DNA from: an uncultured Acidimicrobiales bacterium
GTDB taxonomy: Bacteria; Actinomycetota; Acidimicrobiia; Acidimicrobiales; UBA10347
Direction of reading: 5' to 3'
Length of the DNA: 43,828 nt
Assembly (NCBI GenBank): GCA_937991435.1
Contig: CALKPY010000039.1
Coordinates: 1-43,828 of the forward strand
Within the stretch, counting starts at the first letter, position 1. Each line of letters begins with the position of its first letter. The notes under the pieces are model-generated. The model did not search any database. It had not been told where the DNA came from and was given only the letters and a program-made list of their open reading frames with translations. Below are positions 16,725 to 23,141 of this stretch, one piece after another. The translations under genes were made by a program, and so were the position numbers.

Positions 16725-18234
16725 TCGGCCAGCGCATCGCGCCGAGATGAACGGCCGCGGCTGCGGCGACAGCGACAAATACAGCGTCGCTTGCGTTGAC
16801 CGGCTTGCCGTCGCCAACAAACGAGACGTTGATCGTCGGCGTCTCGAGGGCTCGCACGACACCGAATGATCGAATAGTCAGATCGCGAGGCTCGCCGTCG
16901 TCGTCGACGGCGAGTGCTTCGCTCGTCACCCAGCTCCACGCCATGTGGGCGGCACCAATGCAAAAACTTCGCAACACGGTCTCATCCAGCGGTGCTCCGG
17001 CGTCGACAAGAACGTCAATCTGTCCGTCGGTCACCGTCGCCTCTGCCCAGCCACCTTCTGGTCCGGTGGCTCGGCCGGCCTCGCCGCGTGCCAGCGACAA
17101 CAGCGCATGCGCTTCTGCCCATCCGGCTGCTCGAATCTGAGCAGACGTCTGCAATGGTGCTCCGGTTTCGACCTGCTCTACGACAAGATCAGGCGCGATT
17201 CGTGCGATGGCTGCTTCGATCCCGTCGGTGGCGGCCACACGGATTACACCAGCGCCATCAGTGTTCGCTCCACCCGCGATAGGTGGTCGCTTGGGACCAA
17301 AGCGGACTGTGTCTTCGCGGCTGTACAGAACCCGTACCGCCTGTTGATACTCATCGGCAAGCGACTGGGCGACTGCTGCAAGCGAATTGTCGATTTTGGC
17401 CCCAAAGGCACCGCCGTTCGCGAGCGTGGTTGCTGCTTCACCCGACGGAAGTGCCCAGGTGGCATCAGTCTCAAGATACGCGGGCTCGACCCACGTGGTT
17501 TGAAGAGTGGCTGCCCAATCGCCGGCGGGAATCTCGATTGGCCATCGTGGTTCCAAAGTGGTTCGGCGACCTTGAACCTTGCCCGCCAGTCGGCGTGCTT
17601 CGTCGACCGAGTTGGCAACAACCCAGTCGCCGGCATCGGCTCGTACGGCAACGAGCGCGTCTGTTGGTGCACGGTCGTCAGCAAAGCCAGCCTGACCCAG
17701 CGCAACGTCGCCTGAAACAATTTGCGGGGTCCGACTCTCGATGGTGGCTCGTTGCGTTGCGGCAGCGAGGTCGCGTGAAGTCGAATGGTCTGCGTTCCGA
17801 TGGTGCCAAGCTTCGACGATGGTCTGCCATCCGGTACATCGACACAGGTGCGCGGCAAGGGCCTTGCCGACGTCGGTGTCGCTGGCATCGGGCTTCTTCA
17901 CCTCGAGACCGGCGAGGCGCACAATGATTCCGGGAGTGCAGAAACCACACTGGCTTGCACCGGTCGCGCAGAACGAGGCTGCCCACCGGTCACGTTCGCT
18001 AGGGTCGAAACCCTCGATTGTCGTGATCTCACGCCCAGCCACCCTGCGGGTAGGCGTCACACAGGCAACGCGAGGTTGGCCGTCGACAAGAACTGTGCAG
18101 CACCCGCACTGTCCTTGTGGACTGCAGCCATCCTTGGCAGACCTGATACCGAGTTCGTCGCGTAATGTGCAGAGTAACGACGCGTCTACGTCGGTCGCTT
18201 CTACGAGTTCGCCATTGAGCGTGAAAGCAATCAC
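16714..18234 (-). CDS. Xanthine dehydrogenase-like fusion: [2Fe-2S] small subunit plus shortened molybdopterin-subunit remnant
   Basis: Residues 1-150 form a complete iron-sulfur subunit of the molybdenum hydroxylase family: DGCSPQGQCGCCTVLVDG for the first cluster, and SQCGFCTPG (C96, C99) with HLCRCTGW (C131, C133) for the second. Residues ~165-235 resemble the a/b hammerhead domain. The rest matches scattered parts of the Mo-cofactor subunit in the right order: EPAYLETDATWALP, NGGAFGAK (for GGxFGGK), VLYSREDTVRFGPKRPP and a final VGDGKPVNASDAVFVAVAAA. That large-subunit part is ~340 residues instead of ~770, and the usual C-terminal catalytic VGE reads VGD. It may be non-catalytic. The GTG start has a TATCCT box six bases upstream. 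Confidence 0.72.
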   Translation of the reverse strand: MIAFTLNGELVEATDVDASLLCTLRDELGIRSAKDGCSPQGQCGCCTVLVDGQPRVACVTPTRRVAGREITTIEGFDPSERDRWAASFCATGASQCGFCTPGIIVRLAGLEVKKPDASDTDVGKALAAHLCRCTGWQTIVEAWHHRNADHSTSRDLAAATQRATIESRTPQIVSGDVALGQAGFADDRAPTDALVAVRADAGDWVVANSVDEARRLAGKVQGRRTTLEPRWPIEIPAGDWAATLQTTWVEPAYLETDATWALPSGEAATTLANGGAFGAKIDNSLAAVAQSLADEYQQAVRVLYSREDTVRFGPKRPPIAGGANTDGAGVIRVAATDGIEAAIARIAPDLVVEQVETGAPLQTSAQIRAAGWAEAHALLSLARGEAGRATGPEGGWAEATVTDGQIDVLVDAGAPLDETVLRSFCIGAAHMAWSWVTSEALAVDDDGEPRDLTIRSFGVVRALETPTINVSFVGDGKPVNASDAVFVAVAAAAAVHLGAMRWPSDS

Positions 18235-18240
18235 GCGGGA

Positions 18241-18246
18241 AGGATA
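18241..18246 (-). promoter_or_regulatory. Candidate -10 box TATCCT of a leaderless promoter for the XDH-like gene
   Basis: TATCCT ends six bases before the GTG at 18234. No Shine-Dalgarno is present. The box would drive the XDH-like gene, ridA and the small membrane protein, which are overlapping or nearly so. Confidence 0.45.
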
Positions 18247-18336
18247 CGACCGCGCTCGCTCTGCAGGCGATGCGCTGTCTACCTAGAGTCTGAACACAGC
18301 GCATCGGGTGTGCAGAGTTGAGCCAGGATTTGGCGG

Positions 18337-18657
18337 CTAGCTAAAGGATTGCCCGCAACCGCAGGTGCGCTCGGCGTTCGGGTTGTTGATGCTGAACCCG
18401 GTTTCTTGCAAGCCGTCTTTGTAATCGAGTGTCGCCCCCTCAAGGAGCATCGCACTCGACGCATCAACGATGACTTTGACGCCCTCGTAATCGAGGGTTG
18501 TGTCGTCATCGTTGACGTCGGTGTCAAAGAACATCTCATAGCTAAACCCTGAACATCCGCCAGGGCGAACGGCGACCCGCAATGCGAGTCCCTCGTCGTC
18601 TTCGGCGGTCATCAAGGCGCCGACTTTCGAGGCTGCGCTTTCGGTGATGGTGATCAT
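18337..18657 (-). CDS. A-type iron-sulfur cluster carrier (ErpA/IscA/HesB family)
   Basis: The 106-residue protein fits the family length and has its three cluster-binding cysteines: RPGGCSGFSYEM and CGCGQSF at the C-terminus. The N-terminus ITITESAASKVGALM is also typical. A-type proteins carry [2Fe-2S] or [4Fe-4S] clusters from the assembly scaffold to target enzymes in the cytoplasm. The GAGGAG Shine-Dalgarno upstream supports the ATG start. Its neighbour downstream encodes an iron-sulfur subunit, a possible client, but the two genes are separated by ~100 bases with an independent promoter candidate. ErpA versus IscA cannot be settled from one sequence. Confidence 0.93.
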   Translation of the reverse strand: MITITESAASKVGALMTAEDDEGLALRVAVRPGGCSGFSYEMFFDTDVNDDDTTLDYEGVKVIVDASSAMLLEGATLDYKDGLQETGFSINNPNAERTCGCGQSFS

Positions 18658-18995
18658 GGCGTGTCTCCTCGGTGGCCCGGAGTCCGGCGGCCTAGTTGGT
18701 AGTGCCGTCGGTAGGTGCTCAGGTGCCGTACAACTGACTCTACCGCGTGTTCATTCCACACAACAGCCCCAAAGAAGGGTGGGAGCGAGCTGAACTCGGG
18801 TCGTGCGACCCCAACATGCACTCCTAACGCTACGTAACGCGGTTGCGTGCGCGCTTTGCGTGGTGTCTAGGCAATGTCACGCATTTTGGGTCTTTATGAA
18901 AGCCAGTGCAAGTAGTACTGTAGCCACAGCAACGCTTGGGCTGGGCGATGCGGAGGTGGTCGGGAACGACGGCCACCGCCCGAGAAGGAGCAAGA
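18658..18995. promoter_or_regulatory. 338-base gene-free region: divergent promoters and structured leader
   Basis: No gene is seen. The left part should hold the promoter of the A-type carrier; a TAGAGT box is readable on the minus strand near 18745, without a solid -35. The right part holds the promoter and the structured 5' leader (18935-18990) of the first LAxTG gene. On the plus strand TTTATG and TACTGT, 17 bases apart around 18894-18922, are a weak promoter candidate. Confidence 0.4.
18935..18990 (+). promoter_or_regulatory. Structured 5' leader ending at the Shine-Dalgarno (copy 1)
   Basis: The closing stem CTTGGGC (18935-18941) pairs with GCCCGAG (18978-18984) over 7 bp. Inside it, GGTGGTCG (18955-18962) pairs with CGGCCACC (18970-18977) over 8 bp with a seven-base loop, directly stacked on the closing stem. 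The Shine-Dalgarno AAGGAG (18985-18990) begins at the very next base. The same layout stands before the paralogous gene (23079-23137). This is the geometry of a cis-regulatory RNA; folds were made by eye. Confidence 0.5.
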
Positions 18996-21900
18996 ATGAA
19001 CGTCATAGATCACGAGTCAGCTGTCGGCACGCGAACGCGAACAACACAAGCAACATCACCCCCATTGGCAACGCGAGCCTCAAAATCCCCATCGTTGGTT
19101 CGACATGTCTGCATGCTGGCGTTGGTCGGTCTTGTGGCGTCGATAGTCGCCATGGTCGGATCGGTGTCCGATGCCGAGGCACAGCTGATCGACCCTGCAA
19201 CGCAGGTCAACGCGCCCACAACCGGCCCCGCGCAGTTCTTTCCTGCACCGAATCCGAACCCCTACTGTGATTCGAGTTTTGTATTTCCAGCGTGGCCGGG
19301 CAACGAAGTCGTGCCCACTGCACCTCTTCCGCCAGTGCAAGAAGCGAGTGCGGGCGGAGTGACCGCCACTATGACCTTCACGGCTGACGGCGACCCAGCC
19401 GACGTCTATCCCGGCAGTTATGGCGGCGTGGATCAAACCAAAGGCTTCGAATTCGCTGGCGGCGACGCAGCAACGGTGGCGTTGTCGGAACCGTTGTTCT
19501 ATAGCCAATGGGTGTTCACCGACGTCGACAAAGCCAATGAGGGGTTTATTTTGCAGCCGTCATGGGTCACGGCTGGCCCAAACGCGGCGGCGATCATCGT
19601 CGGTGAGGCCAACACGCACATCACGTTCGATCCGGCAAATACCGAGAATCTCCACGAGTTCAACCACCCGCCATCTGAGCAGTGGCAGGGATACGAACTC
19701 GGCGGCCGAGTGCAAGTTGACTACTTCGGAGCGATCAACGCTCTCAACATTTCTCGTCCGGCAGATGGTGACGGACAGTCAGGCTTCGCTCTCGGCGGCG
19801 GTTGTGTGGCTGCTGGCGTCTCCAAACGTCTGGCTGCGGCGCCTGTGTGGAACGGCACCTCGTTCGAAGTGACCTATGAAATCAAGGTTCGCAACAATCT
19901 GCCCTCAACAGCGACCTTGCGCAGCATCCTCGATTTCGCCGAAGCAGCGGCAACGACCAGCGCCGAGTACGGCTCAGTCGAAGGCATTGCGCTGACCGCA
20001 TTGACGCTCAGCGACGATCTCGCTGATCCGCGGTTCTCCCAGATCGATGTCGTGTCGTTGACCAATCCCACCGGCGGCCTCACGATGAACACCATCGGCT
20101 ACGACGGCATCACCGACACCAACATGATCAACGGCGGTGCCAACGTGCCGGCCGACACAGAAGAAACGGTCTTGCTGGTCGTCGATTACACCCCCGACCG
20201 CGACAGCGTTGTCTGGACAGAGTGTGTCGCCCCTCTGGAACTCCTAAACACTGCAGAGTTCATCGGAAGCGCCGGCGGCGTTGACGTGTCAGACATGTCA
20301 GATGATGGAATCAACCCGAATCCGGCCGATAACAACGGAATTGGTGGCGTCGATGACCCAACTCTCGCCCTGTTTGATTGCCCGGCCGAGCTTGAGATCG
20401 TCAAGACAGTCGTTGCAGCTGGCGAAGACTGCCCGACGACGTTTATCGAAGGGATCATCGGCGACGGGCCAGTATTGGCCGTCGAAGAAGGTGACACCGT
20501 GCACTACTGCATCGCCATTCGCAACGTTGGCTTGGGTGCAGCGGTCAATGTGACTGTTTCTGATCCCTTACTTGGGTTTGTGCAAAACATCGCCTTGTTG
20601 CCTGCAGGTGACGAGGTCGTCTTTGCTGCACAGCCCTACGTCGTCCCGGTTGGAGCCCCAAACCCACTTGTCAACACGGCGACTGCGATAGCCGACAACG
20701 CACCCGAGGTCACCGACCCGGCGGTCGTGAGTCCAGACCCTTTGGTCGCATCGATCAGCCTTGAAAAGACTGTGCTTGTTGGCGCCGACGCTGATTGCTC
20801 GGGCGCCGTCGAAGGTGACGATGAGCTTGTGTCAGGGGATCCGGGAACAGCCGTTACTTACTGTTTTGTGGTCACCAACACCGGCACTGTGCATCTGATG
20901 GTGGCCGAAGTGGCGGACTCGACCCTCGGGGTGATGATTCCAATCCCAGCGGCGAATCAGCTTCTGGCCCCAGGAACCACAGTGATCGTTTCATACGCGG
21001 CGACGATCACGGACAATCTCGTCAACACCGCATCGGTTACCGGTGACCCCGTCACCGAGACGGGCGATCCAATTCCCGAGCTCCCTGATGTAACTGATGA
21101 CAACGACGCTGAGGTCACGCTCGACCTCGTACCCGGTATTCGTCTTGAAAAGACAGTCGTGACCGGCGTCAATGCGGACTGCTCCGAGGCGGTTGAGGGT
21201 GTTGATGAGCTGGTTTCTGGTGCGGTTGGCACCGCCGTTACCTATTGCTTCACGGTAACGAATACGGGTAACACCCATCTTTTGGTCACCGAAGTGGTTG
21301 ACGCGACGCTCGGTGTCAATATTGCCATCGCCGCAGCCGATCAATTGCTGGCGCCTGGGGTTTCGGTCACCGTCTCGCATAATGCGACGATTACCGGCGA
21401 TCTCGTGAACACCGCATCGGTTACCGGTGACCCGGTCGATGAGAATGGCGATCCAATTCCTGACACCCCTGACGTCACTGATGACAATGACGCCGAGGTC
21501 GACGAGCCCCCTGCGCCTGGGGTTGCCCTTAGCAAGACCGTGCTCGCAGGTGCCGACGCAGACTGCTCGACCGCCGTCGAAGGTGTAGACGAACTGGTTT
21601 CGGCGGTGGCTGGAACAGCGGTCACCTATTGCTTCACCGTCACGAATACGGGTAACACCCACCTGTTGGTAGTCGAAGTCGTCGACTCCACCCTTGGGGT
21701 GACGATTCCAATCGCTGTTGCCGACCAGCAGTTGGCGCCCGCCGAATCGTTGACCGTGTCACACAACGACACACTCTCTACCAGCCTGGTGAACACCGCG
21801 ACTGTCACAGGCGACCCGGTTGATGAGAGTGGCGACCCAATTCCCGAGGTTCCAGACGTCACCGACGACGACGATGCCGAGGTCAAAGACCCCCTTGGCC

Positions 21901-22874
21901 CGGCAATCGAGCTCAGCAAGACGGTGCTCGCTGGCACCAACGCAGATTGTTCCGCCGCTGTCGAAGGAGACGATGAATTTGTCTCAGGCCCGGGTGGCAC
22001 CGCAGTTACCTACTGCTTCACCGTCACAAACACCGGTGGAACGTATCTTTCGGTTTCCGAAGTGTCTGACGACACCCTCGGGATCTCCGTTGCGATCGCC
22101 GCCGCAGATCAGCTCATGGCGCCAGGCGATTCAGTGACAGTGTCGCACAACGGTGTCATTGATGGTGACCTGGTAAACACAGCTTCGGTCACAGGAACCC
22201 CTACAGATGAGACCGGCAACCCGCTTCCTGATGCACCAGATGTCATCGATGATGATGACGCCGAAGTCGACGAACCGTCAGCCGACCTCAGCGTTGTCAA
22301 GACTGTGAGCGACCGCACGCCAGCGCGAGGCCAACAGGTGACCTACACGATCACGGTGAGTAACGCTGGCCCTGACAGCGCTGCAGATGTTCGCATTGTC
22401 GACACACTTCCGAACCACCTTTCGGTTGTGTCGTTGCCATCGAACTCGCTGTGGGACTGTTCCGCCAGCGCCGGACGAATCATCGACTGCGCTCGCAGCG
22501 GTGACCTCGCTGCGAATTCATCAGACACGTTGACATACGTTGCGCGGGTCGAAACCACCGCCCTCGTCGGCGTAGGGCTCGTCAATGTAGTCAATGTGAC
22601 CAGCTCAACTCCTGACCCCGACCTGACTGACAATCAAGACACCGAAACGGTGATTCCTCCATCGCCAGCCGCGGTACCTGTTCCGGTCACCTATGCCGGG
22701 CCGACCATTGCTCCCCCTGCCGACGAGGTGTTGTCCAAGGTGACAACACCCCTCGCCGTCACCGGTAGTGGGGCACTTGAATACGTGACAGTTGCGTCGC
22801 TCCTCGTCTTGTCTGGTGGAGCGTTTGTCTTGGGGGCACGTCGTCGCCGTGACGACGACACCGACGCGATCTGA
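18996..22874 (+). CDS. Large secreted surface protein with DUF11-type repeats and LAxTG sorting signal (paralog 1)
   Basis: The 1292-residue protein has a long N-region, a hydrophobic signal core (HVCMLALVGLVASIVAMVGS) and a likely signal-peptidase site after DAEA near residue 62. Residues ~63-460 are a Cys-containing domain shared with paralog 2 (PAPNPNPYCDSSFVFPAWPG, FYSQWVFTDVDKANEGFI). Then come DUF11-like Ig-type repeats. Four copies of ~128 residues start with L(E/S)KTV and contain GTAVTYCF.VTNTG; one classic DUF11 domain starts at ADLSVVKTVSDRTP. The C-terminus is LAVTG, a membrane helix (VASLLVLSGGAFVLGA) and RRRR, a class E (LAxTG) sortase signal. It is probably covalently attached to the wall. 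AAGGAG sits five bases before ATG 18996. An adhesin or sheath role is inference. Confidence 0.85.
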   Translation: MNVIDHESAVGTRTRTTQATSPPLATRASKSPSLVRHVCMLALVGLVASIVAMVGSVSDAEAQLIDPATQVNAPTTGPAQFFPAPNPNPYCDSSFVFPAWPGNEVVPTAPLPPVQEASAGGVTATMTFTADGDPADVYPGSYGGVDQTKGFEFAGGDAATVALSEPLFYSQWVFTDVDKANEGFILQPSWVTAGPNAAAIIVGEANTHITFDPANTENLHEFNHPPSEQWQGYELGGRVQVDYFGAINALNISRPADGDGQSGFALGGGCVAAGVSKRLAAAPVWNGTSFEVTYEIKVRNNLPSTATLRSILDFAEAAATTSAEYGSVEGIALTALTLSDDLADPRFSQIDVVSLTNPTGGLTMNTIGYDGITDTNMINGGANVPADTEETVLLVVDYTPDRDSVVWTECVAPLELLNTAEFIGSAGGVDVSDMSDDGINPNPADNNGIGGVDDPTLALFDCPAELEIVKTVVAAGEDCPTTFIEGIIGDGPVLAVEEGDTVHYCIAIRNVGLGAAVNVTVSDPLLGFVQNIALLPAGDEVVFAAQPYVVPVGAPNPLVNTATAIADNAPEVTDPAVVSPDPLVASISLEKTVLVGADADCSGAVEGDDELVSGDPGTAVTYCFVVTNTGTVHLMVAEVADSTLGVMIPIPAANQLLAPGTTVIVSYAATITDNLVNTASVTGDPVTETGDPIPELPDVTDDNDAEVTLDLVPGIRLEKTVVTGVNADCSEAVEGVDELVSGAVGTAVTYCFTVTNTGNTHLLVTEVVDATLGVNIAIAAADQLLAPGVSVTVSHNATITGDLVNTASVTGDPVDENGDPIPDTPDVTDDNDAEVDEPPAPGVALSKTVLAGADADCSTAVEGVDELVSAVAGTAVTYCFTVTNTGNTHLLVVEVVDSTLGVTIPIAVADQQLAPAESLTVSHNDTLSTSLVNTATVTGDPVDESGDPIPEVPDVTDDDDAEVKDPLGPAIELSKTVLAGTNADCSAAVEGDDEFVSGPGGTAVTYCFTVTNTGGTYLSVSEVSDDTLGISVAIAAADQLMAPGDSVTVSHNGVIDGDLVNTASVTGTPTDETGNPLPDAPDVIDDDDAEVDEPSADLSVVKTVSDRTPARGQQVTYTITVSNAGPDSAADVRIVDTLPNHLSVVSLPSNSLWDCSASAGRIIDCARSGDLAANSSDTLTYVARVETTALVGVGLVNVVNVTSSTPDPDLTDNQDTETVIPPSPAAVPVPVTYAGPTIAPPADEVLSKVTTPLAVTGSGALEYVTVASLLVLSGGAFVLGARRRRDDDTDAI
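20754..22289 (+). repeat. Four tandem in-frame repeats of 384 bp
   Basis: Equivalent codons for Leu in LEKTV/LSKTV fall at 20760, 21144, 21528 and 21912, exactly 384 bases (128 codons) apart each time. Each unit encodes one DUF11-like domain with a Cys near the start (ADC), a second Cys in TYCF, and a closing VTGDPV...DVTDDNDAEV segment. The even period and high similarity point to unequal-crossover duplication. Confidence 0.85.
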
Positions 22875-22897
22875 CACCAGCTCACGCTCTAGCTGAA

Positions 22898-22929
22898 GAA
22901 CCGTCGCACGACCTGGTTGGCGGCGGTTC
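22898..22929 (+). terminator. Hairpin after the first LAxTG gene
   Basis: GAACCGTCGC (22898-22907) pairs with GCGGCGGTTC (22920-22929) over 10 bp including one G-T pair, with a 12-base loop, 24 bases after the stop. Only TCTC follows, not a T-run, so it may stop transcription weakly or protect the mRNA end. Confidence 0.5.
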
Positions 22930-23046
22930 TCTCGCGTGCTGAGTCCGAGATAACGACGGCAAATAGCATGTGGACATGGCAAAGGGGGTCGTTGTGGTGC
23001 AAAGTCGTTGGATCGTCAGCAGTAATCCAATTTGGGCCTATCCGAC

Positions 23047-23070
23047 TACCGGCGAACCGGGTAGTCTCTC
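23047..23070 (+). promoter_or_regulatory. Short hairpin upstream of second LAxTG leader
   Basis: ACTACC at about 23045-23050 pairs with GGTAGT at about 23060-23065, within GACTACC/GGTAGTC, around a GC-rich loop. It lies ~15 bases before the structured leader of paralog 2 and may be part of the same RNA or of a promoter. Paralog 1 shows no matching hairpin, so its importance is unclear. Confidence 0.3.
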
Positions 23071-23078
23071 ACTGCACG

Positions 23079-23137
23079 CTTTGGGCTGAGGTGCTGTACG
23101 CGGCGACTGGGCAAGCCAGTGCTGCCCGAAGAAGGAG
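23079..23137 (+). promoter_or_regulatory. Structured 5' leader ending at the Shine-Dalgarno (copy 2)
   Basis: CTTTGGGC (23079-23086) pairs with GCCCGAAG (23124-23131) over 8 bp. The enclosed hairpin 23102-23123 has ACTGG/CCAGT plus three outer pairs across one bulge and ends exactly where the closing stem resumes. AAGGAG (23132-23137) follows at once. Compared with copy 1 (18935-18990), both arms change length together while the inner hairpin sequence differs and the pairing is kept. Confidence 0.5.
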
Positions 23138-23141
23138 CAAA

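Noticed and set aside
16350..16862. Extended RidA protein of 170 residues
   Set aside because: The extra N-terminal part lies over the XDH-like gene in another frame, and Rid proteins are ~125 residues long.
20991..21662. Long minus-strand frames inside the LAxTG repeat gene
   Set aside because: They are mirror images of the repeat units with no start signals and arise from the repeated codon pattern.
20754..22289. Possible CRISPR-like or mobile repeat array
   Set aside because: The units are 384 bp, in frame and encode protein domains, with no spacers or terminal inverted repeats.
18890..23141. c-di-GMP-I (GEMM) riboswitch before the LAxTG genes
   Set aside because: A few words resemble it, but the conserved core (CGCAAAGCC plus the tetraloop-receptor pairing) is absent. 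I list the leaders as unassigned structured RNA instead.
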